This document shows positions 37,446 through 46,634 of a DNA stretch of 64,000 nucleotides, piece by piece. The translations under genes and the position numbers were made by a program. The number at the start of each line of letters is the position of its first letter. Positions within the stretch are counted from its first letter, which is position 1. This DNA comes from Agaribacterium sp. ZY112. Lineage in GTDB: Bacteria > Pseudomonadota > Gammaproteobacteria > Pseudomonadales > Cellvibrionaceae. The stretch is from NCBI RefSeq assembly GCF_041346925.1, contig NZ_CP166840.1:496001-560000 (forward strand), in the 5' to 3' direction. Under the pieces are notes generated by a model. That model did not search any database and had not been told where the DNA came from. It saw only the letters and a list, made by a program, of their open reading frames with translations.

Positions 37446-37461
37446 TTTTTAACCACCCACA

Positions 37462-37477
37462 TAGTGTATATACACTA
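37462..37477 (+). promoter_or_regulatory. Perfect 16-bp palindromic operator before RND gene
   Basis: TAGTGTATATACACTA is a perfect palindrome located between marR and the RND gene, 15 bases before its ATG. The same motif overlaps the marR promoter at 36985-37000. Confidence 0.8.
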
Positions 37478-37491
37478 CAAATAGGTGAACT

Positions 37492-39894
37492 ATGGATATA
37501 CCCTCTTCTCAAGCTGAGCGTTTTTTCTATCGCATCAGTCTACGCCCCAAAACCTACCTTATTACTGGCCTAGCTTTTATTCTTTTATGCGCTAGTTTTT
37601 TCCTGCAATTAAGGATTGATCCTCGTGCAGAATCTTTTTTACCCGATGACAGCCCGGCACTGCTTTATCGAAACAAAGTAGAAAAAACCTTTGGCTTAAA
37701 CGACCCCATGGTCATTGCCATAAAAAGCAACCATCCAAATGGTGTTTTCAACGCCTCCACACTCGCCCTTGTCGAACAGCTGACAGATCAGCTGGAGGCA
37801 ATGCCCGAACTCGACTCAGAGCGCTTGGTCAGCCTTGCTACCCAAGATGCCGTTTACGGCAACAGTGAAGGCATGGTTGTGAGCCCTTTTTTTGAACATG
37901 CCCCAACAGACAAAGAAAGTATTCAAGCCGTACGCAAGCGCGTGATGGACTTTCCTCTTTATGTAGGCAGCCTTGTTTCTCGCGATGAAAGCATGACCCT
38001 GATCGTAACGGAGTTGCTCAATGAAGACGATGCACCCGCTGTTTACGAGCAACTACTGGAACTAAGTGAAAACAGCTCACTTAAGGATTTTGAGCAAGTC
38101 TATGTGGCAGGTGATGGCGCAGTTTCTGGCTATCTAGTGAGTTATATAAATGCAGATGCAGCGCGCCTTGTGCCCATATCCGTGATCATTATCACCTTAC
38201 TTTGCATAGCCGCATTTAGAACCCTACAAGGCGTGGTATTACCCACACTTGTTATTGTCGCCTCCACCACATCCGCCATTGGCGTGATGGCCGCCATGGG
38301 CGACCCGATCTATGTTATCACCACCAGCATGCCAATTTTGTTAGTGGGTATTGCTGTTGCAGACTCTATCCACATACTCAGTGAATATTATGAACAACAA
38401 AAACAACACCCAAACTGGAGCCAGCAGCAATTAGTTGTTCGTGCCTTAAGCCGCATGTGGCGCCCAGTACTACTAACAACCTTAACCTCCATGATTGGCT
38501 TTCTTGGGGTTTACGCCTCATCGTATATGCCTCCCATGCAAAGCTTTGGTTTGTATTCCATGCTGGGTTTAGCTGTTGCCGGAATATTCTCTCTTATTGT
38601 TGTACCTGCTACGCAAATGCTTTTTATTAAAAAAAACTCACCCATGTTTTCGCCATCAAACAACGAAGAAAAGCACGATTACTTTTCCACACTGATGGCC
38701 TCACTAGGAAACCGCGTACTTAAGCATACAAAAGTAGTACTTAGTTTAGCGGCCTTAATTATTACCTTTGGCATTTGGGGAGCCTTACAGCTAGATGTCA
38801 ATGAATCATGGATTGACAACTTCCGTAGCACAGAAAAAATATCGCTAGCTGATAGTGCCATAAATCAAGCCATGGACGGAAGCAACAACCTAGACATTGT
38901 TATTGAAACAAGCAACAACGAAGACTTATTTAAACCCGAAAACCTAAAACGTATAGAGGCACTACAAGCTTTTTTAGAAACGCAGTCTGGTGTTGGTGGC
39001 ACAACATCGATTGTGGATTATTTAAAACAAATGCACCGCTCTCTTAATGAGAACAAAAACGATTTTTATACACTTCCCAACGATGAAACACTAATATCTC
39101 AGTACTTCTTACTCTACTCTGCCAACGGTGATCCAGCTGAATTTGAAGAAGAAATAGATTATGACTACCGACTTGCACTCATTAGAGCTCAACTGAATTC
39201 TGGACGCTACCAAGATTTCAAACCTGTTGTTGAAAATGTACAGCACTATATAGACACACAGTTTAACAACGAGCACATCAAAGCATCTTTATCGGGTCGA
39301 ATCTATGTAGATTATGAATGGCTTAATAATTTACTGGGCAGCCATTATAAGGGCGTTTTATTTGCGCTGGCTTTAGTATGGTTGCTTGCATGCCTTAGTT
39401 TTAGATCCATACAAATGGGCAGCCTTGCACTGGTTCCAGTTCTACTATCTACGCTCGCCATCTATGCCTTTATGGGTTTTACAGGAATCACTTTAGCAGT
39501 AGGCACAACAATGACAGCTGCCATTGGCCTTGGTATCGGCATCGACTTCTCCATCCATACGCTTGACCGAATTAAGCTACTAATTAAAGAGCAGGGCATT
39601 CAACCCGATAAAGCGCTCGCTATGATCTACCCCAGTACAGGGCGAGCGTTATTATTTAACTTCTTTGCCGTTTTTGTAGGTTTTGGCGTACTTGGTTTAA
39701 GCCATGTGCCCCCCCTATCAAAACTAGGCATTCTAATCGCATTTGCCGTATTAGTGAGTTTTATCAGCAGCATGACAGTACTACCGGCACTCGTAAAACT
39801 ATTAAAACCATCCCATCTCGGCTTTATCCAAATAGCTAATAAGAAACATACGGCATCAGAAAACGAAAAACCACTTACTACGGGAGCTAAATAA
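37492..39894 (+). CDS. RND-superfamily (MMPL-type) exporter
   Basis: An 800-residue inner-membrane protein with two halves, each a lone helix (about 25 and 415), a periplasmic loop and a five-helix bundle (about 220-380 and 615-775). The GIAVADSIHILSEYYEQ and GLGIGIDFSIHTLDRI segments carry the acidic residues typical of MMPL/HAE3-like RND pumps. Such proteins move lipids or hydrophobic compounds. It overlaps the following LolA-like gene by one base (TAATG). Confidence 0.88.
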   Translation: MDIPSSQAERFFYRISLRPKTYLITGLAFILLCASFFLQLRIDPRAESFLPDDSPALLYRNKVEKTFGLNDPMVIAIKSNHPNGVFNASTLALVEQLTDQLEAMPELDSERLVSLATQDAVYGNSEGMVVSPFFEHAPTDKESIQAVRKRVMDFPLYVGSLVSRDESMTLIVTELLNEDDAPAVYEQLLELSENSSLKDFEQVYVAGDGAVSGYLVSYINADAARLVPISVIIITLLCIAAFRTLQGVVLPTLVIVASTTSAIGVMAAMGDPIYVITTSMPILLVGIAVADSIHILSEYYEQQKQHPNWSQQQLVVRALSRMWRPVLLTTLTSMIGFLGVYASSYMPPMQSFGLYSMLGLAVAGIFSLIVVPATQMLFIKKNSPMFSPSNNEEKHDYFSTLMASLGNRVLKHTKVVLSLAALIITFGIWGALQLDVNESWIDNFRSTEKISLADSAINQAMDGSNNLDIVIETSNNEDLFKPENLKRIEALQAFLETQSGVGGTTSIVDYLKQMHRSLNENKNDFYTLPNDETLISQYFLLYSANGDPAEFEEEIDYDYRLALIRAQLNSGRYQDFKPVVENVQHYIDTQFNNEHIKASLSGRIYVDYEWLNNLLGSHYKGVLFALALVWLLACLSFRSIQMGSLALVPVLLSTLAIYAFMGFTGITLAVGTTMTAAIGLGIGIDFSIHTLDRIKLLIKEQGIQPDKALAMIYPSTGRALLFNFFAVFVGFGVLGLSHVPPLSKLGILIAFAVLVSFISSMTVLPALVKLLKPSHLGFIQIANKKHTASENEKPLTTGAK

Positions 39895-40688
39895 TGAAAG
39901 CGTACCTACTAACTAGTTTATTTCTTTTATGCTCACACTCGGCAATATCTGGCGAACTTCCCAGTGGAGACCAAATAGCTAAAAACATTAATGCGCGCAA
40001 TGAGGGGGAGTCGGTTTCACGCTTATTAACTATGAGCATGACAGACAAACGCGGAAAAACTCGAACTCGTGAGACACGCGCTTTTCGACAATATTCAGGG
40101 GAAGACAAACACACGGCAATATTCTACCTAAGCCCAAGCAACATTAAAGGAACAGCATTTTTAACCTACGACTATAACGACCTTAATAAAGATGATGATC
40201 AATGGCTATACCTTCCTGCAGCAAGGCGAGTACGGCGTATCTCCGCCTCCGATAGAGGCGACTACTTTCTTGGTACCGACTTTACCTACGAAGAAATAAA
40301 ATTAGAAACACGCGTGTCTATGCTAGATTACGACAGACAATCTCTGCGTATAGATACAATAAACGGAACAGAGTGTGTTGTTGTTGAGTCGACGGTAAAG
40401 AATAAGAAGATAGCAAAAGAACTAGGAATAAGCCGAAGAGAAGACTGTGTCGACCATAAGATATGGATGGTCATCAAATCGACGCAGTGGGGGATAAATG
40501 GACATCTTCTTAAGACCATTTATTTCAAAGAGATTTACAAAGTCGACGACATATGGACCGCCCACAAAATCGAAGTAGAGAATCATAAAACCAAGCACCA
40601 AACCGTATTTACTTTTAGTGATGTCAATTACAGCGCCCCACTCGACAAGAATCTATTTACTCAAACCAGCTTGAGAAGGGGGATTTAA
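39894..40688 (+). CDS. LolA-like outer-membrane lipoprotein-sorting family protein
   Basis: A 264-residue exported protein (signal peptide ending near Ser19-Gly20) of the LolA-like family usually found beside MMPL-type RND proteins. It has TMSMTDKRGKTRTRETRAFRQ, the segment GTAFLTYDYNDLNKDDDQWLYLPAARRVRRI and KIWMVIKS. It likely carries or accepts a lipid substrate in the periplasm for the neighbouring RND protein. It is translationally coupled on both sides (one-base overlaps). Confidence 0.88.
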   Translation: MKAYLLTSLFLLCSHSAISGELPSGDQIAKNINARNEGESVSRLLTMSMTDKRGKTRTRETRAFRQYSGEDKHTAIFYLSPSNIKGTAFLTYDYNDLNKDDDQWLYLPAARRVRRISASDRGDYFLGTDFTYEEIKLETRVSMLDYDRQSLRIDTINGTECVVVESTVKNKKIAKELGISRREDCVDHKIWMVIKSTQWGINGHLLKTIYFKEIYKVDDIWTAHKIEVENHKTKHQTVFTFSDVNYSAPLDKNLFTQTSLRRGI

Positions 40689-42058
40689 TGCCTCAAGCAA
40701 GAAATTTAAAAGACTACTTATATATTTTAATTGCTTTTGCGCTTTTCCCATCAAAACAGGTAGCAAGTAAAGAGTTAGAAACTGCAACACACTTAAGCTA
40801 TAGGGCAGCAATTAATACCGCCCATGGTCAGTCTGGCCCACAACTAAGCCAACTACAACTAACACAAGAGCTAGGTAGCCAACCACTAAAAAACATGAAA
40901 TTCTTCACTAGTTTACGCTTAAGGCATAACGGCATTGAAGGCATTGGGCTGAACTACGCAGATAAAAATGCTTATAGTGATATAAGCAGACCATGGGGGA
41001 AAAACAATTACGAAGCAGAACTTAGAGAGCTATATATAGAATACGGTTTAGGCAAGCACTATGTCACGATAGGAAAACAGCAGGTAGTCTGGGGAAAAAG
41101 CGACGGATTAAAACTGCTAGATATTATTAACCCTCAACGTTTTAGCGAATTTATCTTAGAAGACTTTGATGAATCCCGAATACCAACATGGACATTAAAT
41201 TACGAATACCAATTCAATAACAATCAGCTTCAGTTACTTTGGATTCCCGATACAAGCGTACATAGCTTACCCAAGATAGGTGCTGAAAATAAGGCGCGTT
41301 ATGAAATCACCGCACCTCGCTACTACCCTCAGCTCGAGGCATTTCTTCAAGCCCATCCAAATAGCGAGCTAATACTGAAAAAAACACAGTATCCCGATAG
41401 TGCTACTAGCGATAGTGATTTTGCCCTGAAGTGGTCGAGCTTTATAGCAAGCTGGGACCTAAGCCTTAACTATATAAATCAGATCAACGATCTACCAGCT
41501 TTTTATAGTCATATAATAAAAAAGGAAAATATATACCACATAGATGTGCAAGCGAAGTATAGTCGTAGCGAAGTAATAGGCGCCAGCGCAAGCACTGCTA
41601 TTAAAGACCTAAGTATACGGACAGAAATCGCTTACACTAAAAATCAACATTACCAAGCTCGGGTAACTGAATCGAATACAGGGGTCAGCCACAATGATGA
41701 AACCGCCTACGTAATTGGACTAGACTGGTTTGGTTTTAAAGACAGCTTAATCAGTGCCCAGTTATTTCAAAAGCATATTCATAACTTTGATAGTAGCATT
41801 GCCCAAGCGCAAACAGACAAGAACTACAGCCTTTTACTGAGACGAAGTTGGCTTAATGAGGTCTTAAGTGCCGAAATACTATTTTTGCATAATGATACTG
41901 ATCAAGATCGCTTAATTCGACCACGCATGGATTACAGCGTAAATGACCAATTAAAGCTATGGTTAGCTGCTGATTACTTTTACGGCCCTGCAGAAGGTGT
42001 TTACGGCCAGTACGACCAAAACGATCGAATTCTTACAGGAGCCGAGCTAAGTTTTTAA
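40688..42058 (+). CDS. Outer-membrane beta-barrel, DUF1302-like
   Basis: A 456-residue exported protein with alternating beta-strand pattern and a C-terminal aromatic strand ending (ILTGAELSF). The stretch VTIGKQQVVWGKSDGLKLLDIINPQRFSEFILEDFDESRIPTW-like (about 120-165) is the hallmark of barrel proteins annotated DUF1302 or similar that accompany RND/LolA-like genes. It probably completes an inner-to-outer-membrane export or lipid-transfer route. Third gene of the MarR-controlled operon. Confidence 0.75.
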   Translation: MPQARNLKDYLYILIAFALFPSKQVASKELETATHLSYRAAINTAHGQSGPQLSQLQLTQELGSQPLKNMKFFTSLRLRHNGIEGIGLNYADKNAYSDISRPWGKNNYEAELRELYIEYGLGKHYVTIGKQQVVWGKSDGLKLLDIINPQRFSEFILEDFDESRIPTWTLNYEYQFNNNQLQLLWIPDTSVHSLPKIGAENKARYEITAPRYYPQLEAFLQAHPNSELILKKTQYPDSATSDSDFALKWSSFIASWDLSLNYINQINDLPAFYSHIIKKENIYHIDVQAKYSRSEVIGASASTAIKDLSIRTEIAYTKNQHYQARVTESNTGVSHNDETAYVIGLDWFGFKDSLISAQLFQKHIHNFDSSIAQAQTDKNYSLLLRRSWLNEVLSAEILFLHNDTDQDRLIRPRMDYSVNDQLKLWLAADYFYGPAEGVYGQYDQNDRILTGAELSF

Positions 42059-42143
42059 ACTTTTTCCGCTTAAGCTCTCAACGCGCCAATCCGCTCACAA
42101 AAGGGAAGCCGTACTAATAATAGGCCTGTGCAGTAGAAGCACA

Positions 42144-42680
42144 TTACCAATAGTGTGCCTTGCTTAAAGCACTCACACACTGGCCTTTATTCTCTAAAGC
42201 TTTTAAAGCTCGGCCTTTTAGATTTTGAGCCAACCAGCCCTCTGGCTGTGATAAAGGAAACGGGGCTTTGATCAACTGACTAGAAACCTGTTGAAAACCC
42301 ACTTTAGAATAAAAGCTTGGGTCACCATAAGTCAGCAGTAACTCAAGCCCCTCTTTACTTAATTGAGCAATACCGTGATTAATAAGAGCCTGGCCCAAAC
42401 CCTGCCCCTGAGCCTCTGTTAATATCGCCACAGGTGATAAAATAAACGCCTCTATGTCTGTGTTGAAATCGACGCGCGTAAAAAAAATCGAGCCCAACAG
42501 TTTAGTCTGATACTCTGCTACAAAACCACGTATATCTTGCTCTGGGCTTGTATCGATCAGCTCACCGACTAGGCTTGCTACCTGCTCACCCTCTTGCTCG
42601 CCCTCAGCGTCTGAAAAACTACGTCTAAATATTTTGGATATTTCTTCAACACTAAAGTGAGTATGTGACTTAAATTCCAT
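42144..42680 (-). CDS. GNAT-family N-acetyltransferase
   Basis: A 178-residue GNAT protein with the acetyl-CoA motif EAQGQGLGQALINHG (about 94-108) and a following DPSFYSKVGFQ segment (YhbS-like). Substrate unknown. It is divergent from the acuI-like gene, and two copies of a TTAGCTTTAAAGTA motif lie between them. Confidence 0.82.
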   Translation of the reverse strand: MEFKSHTHFSVEEISKIFRRSFSDAEGEQEGEQVASLVGELIDTSPEQDIRGFVAEYQTKLLGSIFFTRVDFNTDIEAFILSPVAILTEAQGQGLGQALINHGIAQLSKEGLELLLTYGDPSFYSKVGFQQVSSQLIKAPFPLSQPEGWLAQNLKGRALKALENKGQCVSALSKAHYW

Positions 42681-42811
42681 ATCCTCCCCTTCACCAATCT
42701 AAGCAACAGGCCATAAACTCACAGCTTATGGCAAACTGGCCAACATTAAAATTAAAACCGAGCAAGCATATAAGAAAATAGCTTTTTCAGAAATGACACT
42801 ACCAATACAAA

Positions 42812-42936
42812 TACTTTAAAGCTAAATTAATATACCGCCATCAATAGTATGACTGGCAAGCTCATTAAAAATTCAGCCATGCGGTACAACAAGCTTGCCC
42901 ATAATCAAATAACTGCCGTAACTTAGCTTTAAAGTA
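42812..42936. promoter_or_regulatory. Paired inverted 14-bp sites between GNAT and acuI-like genes
   Basis: TACTTTAAAGCTAA (42812-42825) and its exact reverse complement TTAGCTTTAAAGTA (42923-42936) are separated by 97 bases. Each is itself nearly palindromic (AGCTTTAAAGT). They fall in the divergent promoter region, one nearer each gene. Candidate operators for a shared regulator. Confidence 0.5.
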
Positions 42937-42970
42937 AACTTTTCATACACCTCGCCTGAGAACCTTCACC

Positions 42971-43948
42971 ATGTATAAAGCCATTCAAGTTAAGCAAAAA
43001 GGGCCTAAGTCTTGCGCCTTAGTCAATTTAAAGGAGCGTGAACTTGAAGAAAACGAAGTGCGTGTTGCTATCAGCTACTCGACCCTTAACTACAAAGATG
43101 CTCTGGCCATTACTGGCACTGCCCCGATTCTTAAAAACTACCCGATGGTGCCAGGTATTGATCTTGTCGGCACAGTCACCGAAACTAGAAGTGAACTCTA
43201 CCAAGTAGACGACGCAGTACTATTAAACGGCTGGGGCGTAGGTGAACGCTGCGACGGCGGACTTGCTGAGCAGGCATGTATTCAAGCGGATTCCTTAATC
43301 CCTCTTCCTCAAGGAATCTCGGCTAAAGACAGTATGAGCCTAGGCACCGCAGGTTATACTGCCATGCTTTGCATTCAAGCATTAGAAGAGCACGGCATTG
43401 AAGTTGGGCAAAAAATCCTAGTCAGCGGCGCCAGTGGTGGCGTAGGTAGTATCGCGACCTATATATTGGCCAAACGCGGCTACCATGTTGTTGCCTCAAC
43501 AGGAAAAATAGCCGATAGCCAATTTTTATTCGACTTAGGCGCCGCCGAAATCATAGACAGAAATGAGCTGAGCCAAGCAGCCAAGCCACTGCAAAAAGAG
43601 CGCTGGCATGCCGCTATTGATGTGGCAGGCAGCCATACTCTGGTAAATATTTGCGCCTCCTTACACTATGGCGGAGCAGTAGCTGCTTGTGGTTTAGCAC
43701 AAGGCATGGACTTCCCAGCCACGGTAGCACCGTTTATCTTACGGGGTATTAGCCTCTTAGGTATCGACAGTGTTTACCAAAAGAAAGACAAACGCATTAA
43801 AGCTTGGCAGGCCTTGGCTCAAGAAATAGAGCCTGAGCTATTAGAGAAAATCACGACTGAAGTCAGCCTTAACGACTGCATAGAGCAATCAGAACAACTC
43901 TTAGGGGGGAAAATCAAAGGCCGTGTTGTAGTCAAATTAAGCTCTTAA
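42971..43948 (+). CDS. acuI: YhdH/AcuI-type quinone oxidoreductase (acrylyl-CoA reductase family)
   Basis: A 325-residue zinc-free MDR-family reductase: YSTLNYKDALAITG, VPGIDLVGTV, the NADPH loop VSGASGGVGSIA, and LLGIDSVY near the C-terminus fit the YhdH/AcuI group, which reduces acryloyl-CoA. In marine bacteria AcuI detoxifies acrylate from DMSP, but no DMSP lyase is visible here, so the physiological role is open. ATG 42971. Followed by a strong hairpin. Confidence 0.85.
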   Translation: MYKAIQVKQKGPKSCALVNLKERELEENEVRVAISYSTLNYKDALAITGTAPILKNYPMVPGIDLVGTVTETRSELYQVDDAVLLNGWGVGERCDGGLAEQACIQADSLIPLPQGISAKDSMSLGTAGYTAMLCIQALEEHGIEVGQKILVSGASGGVGSIATYILAKRGYHVVASTGKIADSQFLFDLGAAEIIDRNELSQAAKPLQKERWHAAIDVAGSHTLVNICASLHYGGAVAACGLAQGMDFPATVAPFILRGISLLGIDSVYQKKDKRIKAWQALAQEIEPELLEKITTEVSLNDCIEQSEQLLGGKIKGRVVVKLSS

Positions 43949-43981
43949 TAGTAGGTGTATTAAAACTCACTTGAACAGATA

Positions 43982-44018
43982 AAAGCTCAAGCGCTGTAGA
44001 TTACAGCGCTTGAGCTTT
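43982..44018 (+). terminator. Bidirectional terminator between acuI-like and methyltransferase genes
   Basis: AAAGCTCAAGCGCTGTA pairs perfectly (17 bp) with TACAGCGCTTGAGCTTT around GAT. The hairpin covers the last codons of the convergent methyltransferase gene (stop at 44001). Confidence 0.85.
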
Positions 44019-44783
44019 AAACAAGGTGATATAAGAGCCAGCCTTTGCCTCCAAAGCACCATCATTGTCCAGTCGCTGCTCTACACTTAAGCCCCGATGA
44101 CAAAACGCATCAACATGCTCTGGTGTTAGCAACCAAGGGGGGCCATTTTCAAACTGACGCTCCTCATTACTGACCTCAGCAATAACCAACAAATGCCCCC
44201 CTTCCGCTACAAAAGCGGCAATATTATCAATGAGCTGCGCTTCATATTTAGGAGGCAGCGCCTGCACAGTGTAAATCTCTAAGACAAAGTCAAAAGCTTT
44301 GTGCCACTGGCTTAATTCCGCAAGTAAATCAGCCTGAATAAACTCCACTTTTGACTCTGGAAAGCGCTTCTTACATAGATTGATTGCTGTTTCAGACACA
44401 TCAAAAGCAGTAACGCTAAAACCTCGTTGCTCGAGCTCAATTGCATCATCCCCTAAACCACAACCAACGACCAAGGCACTTTTATCCTTGCCTTGCAGCT
44501 CATTAGCCTCTAACCAGTGCTTAAATAAAGGCTGGGTGCTCATATTAGCCCACGGAACACCTTCACCATCAATATTGGCCTTTGCATACAGTGGCTCAAA
44601 CCAATCCGCCGGCTTGTCTTCGTTGATAGAAAACTGAAGTTTAGGGTCCTTAGCGGCCTCCTCTGCCAACTTAGCCCTCTCTGCTTTACTGATATAACGC
44701 GGCTTGTTTTTAGGCGCCAACTTGGCATTTGCCTTTTTTGCTCGAGCCTTCAAAATCTGATTTCCCTTTTTACGACGATTCAT
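44001..44783 (-). CDS. DUF2986-methyltransferase fusion
   Basis: A 260-residue protein started at ATG 44783. The first 45 residues (MNRRKKGNQILKARAKKANA..., APKNKPRYISKAERAKL) look like the entire short basic DUF2986 protein, which normally stands alone. It is followed by a thiopurine-methyltransferase/TehB-like SAM domain (PLYAKANIDGEGVPWANMSTQP, VVGCGLGDDAIELEQRG, AFDVSETAI, GPPWLLTP). The basic head could bind RNA or ribosome; this is inference. Substrate unknown. Confidence 0.75.
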   Translation of the reverse strand: MNRRKKGNQILKARAKKANAKLAPKNKPRYISKAERAKLAEEAAKDPKLQFSINEDKPADWFEPLYAKANIDGEGVPWANMSTQPLFKHWLEANELQGKDKSALVVGCGLGDDAIELEQRGFSVTAFDVSETAINLCKKRFPESKVEFIQADLLAELSQWHKAFDFVLEIYTVQALPPKYEAQLIDNIAAFVAEGGHLLVIAEVSNEERQFENGPPWLLTPEHVDAFCHRGLSVEQRLDNDGALEAKAGSYITLFKAQAL

Positions 44784-45141
44784 AGTTTTTACCAAAAAAA
44801 TAAGACGGCCACTCATATGCGCTAAGCCAATATAGCTAGAGCCAGTTTAAAGTTCTTTATGGTGGCCATCTAGCCCCGAAGCCCACTTCTAAAATAAATG
44901 ACAAGCAACAAGCCATGCCACAAAAAATGACAACAAGCGCACAAATAAAGGGCAAAAATAATGCTTCGTATCAGGTTGACAGTAATTGTGATATACTTTA
45001 GGGATTAGTTCGATGCGTAGCCATGTGTAAGCACATACAACAACGGCCCGCGCTTGATCCCTACGGATCTTATGAACGCCCAACAAACAAGAGCAGCACG
45101 CTCAAGCTTAGCAACATTAAGTGAAATGCAGTGCTCTAGCT

Positions 45142-46617
45142 ATGCCCGATTTAACCTCAATTTCCATCCTTCTATATTTTGCTCTCTTAATTTTCATTGG
45201 CGTTTACGCCATGAAAAAGTCGACCGCCGATAACAGCGAATACTTACTAGGCGGCCGAAAAGTAAGTGCCAAGGTCACGGCTTTATCTGCTGGTGCTTCC
45301 GATATGAGTGGCTGGATGTTAATGGGGCTGCCCGGCGCAGCTTTTGTTAGCGGCCTCGAAAATATCTGGCTTGCCGCAGGTTTAGTTCTTGGCGCTTATC
45401 TCAATTATCAATTTGTTGCACCCCGCCTGAGAGTATTCACCGAGCTTGCAGATAACGCACTCACCATCCCCGAATTTTTCTCTAAGCGCTTTGCCTTGGA
45501 CAAAGGTAGTATCCGCCTAATTTCGGCCATCATTATTATTTTATTTTTCACCGTCTATACCGCATCAGGCCTTGTTGCAGGTGGAAAACTATTTGAGTCT
45601 GCCTTTGGCATTCACTATGCCTGGGGCATTGCTGCAACTGTTGCTGTGGTAGTTGTATACACCGTTTTAGGTGGTTTTTTAGCAGTGAGCCTTACAGACT
45701 TTATTCAAGGCTTAATCATGCTGATAGCTTTGATCGCTGTGCCTATTGTTTGCTTTACCCAGCTAGACAGCCAACAAGCAGTGGCTTTTACAGGCGCCCT
45801 AAACTTAAGCTTGGGTAATATAGAGTTAATTACCGCATTAAGCCTAATGACATGGGGCTTAGGCTACTTTGGCCAGCCGCATATTATTGTGCGCTTTATG
45901 GCAATTAAATCTCATACCGAGCTGCCACAAGCGCGAAGAATTGGTCTATCGTGGATGATTATTTCCATAGCCGGTGCTTTAGCAACGGGCTTAGTCGGGG
46001 CCAGCTATATCACCCAGACACAAATAAACATTAAAGATCCAGAAACGATCTTTATCTTTTTATCTCAACATTTATTCCACCCTTTTATTGCCGGTTGGTT
46101 TTTAGCTGCAATACTCGCGGCGATTATGAGCACAATATCTTCACAACTGCTTGTTTCATCTAGTTCACTGGTCGAAGATATTTATAAAAGTTACACCAAT
46201 AAACAACCCAGTGATAAAGAGCTATTAATCGCAAGCCGCACCTGCGTGATTGCCGTCGCCGTAGTCGCATCACTAATTGCACTAGACAGCACCAGCAGTG
46301 TGCTTAGCCTAGTAGCGAATGCTTGGGCGGGTTTTGGTGCGGCTTTTGGCCCATTAATACTGCTTAGTTTGTGGTGGAAAAAACTCAGCCACAGTGGCGC
46401 TGTAGCTGGAGTATTAGTTGGTGCACTGACCGTTATTATTTGGGCTTATGTGCCCTTAGCTGAAGGTAAAACACTTAATAGCTACTTCTATGAGTTGCTA
46501 CCTGGCTTCATAGCGAGCACCTTAGCCATTATTGTTGTCAGTTTAAAAACCAAGCAGCCCGATACACAAGCCATTACCTGGTTTGAAGCAAGCATTAAAA
46601 AACTAACAAGCTCTTAG
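45142..46617 (+). CDS. putP: Sodium/proline symporter PutP
   Basis: A 491-residue SSS-family transporter with about 13 helices. LLGGRKVSAKVTALSAGASDMSGWMLMGLPGAAF matches PutP closely (sodium- and proline-binding region). I start at ATG 45142 (MPDLTSIS) by alignment with the family; the frame opens at GTG 45121. The stop is 17 bases before proB, so the two are likely co-transcribed, coupling proline uptake and synthesis, perhaps for osmoprotection. Confidence 0.9.
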   Translation: MPDLTSISILLYFALLIFIGVYAMKKSTADNSEYLLGGRKVSAKVTALSAGASDMSGWMLMGLPGAAFVSGLENIWLAAGLVLGAYLNYQFVAPRLRVFTELADNALTIPEFFSKRFALDKGSIRLISAIIIILFFTVYTASGLVAGGKLFESAFGIHYAWGIAATVAVVVVYTVLGGFLAVSLTDFIQGLIMLIALIAVPIVCFTQLDSQQAVAFTGALNLSLGNIELITALSLMTWGLGYFGQPHIIVRFMAIKSHTELPQARRIGLSWMIISIAGALATGLVGASYITQTQINIKDPETIFIFLSQHLFHPFIAGWFLAAILAAIMSTISSQLLVSSSSLVEDIYKSYTNKQPSDKELLIASRTCVIAVAVVASLIALDSTSSVLSLVANAWAGFGAAFGPLILLSLWWKKLSHSGAVAGVLVGALTVIIWAYVPLAEGKTLNSYFYELLPGFIASTLAIIVVSLKTKQPDTQAITWFEASIKKLTSS

Positions 46618-46634
46618 CCAGGCAGGAGAATCAC

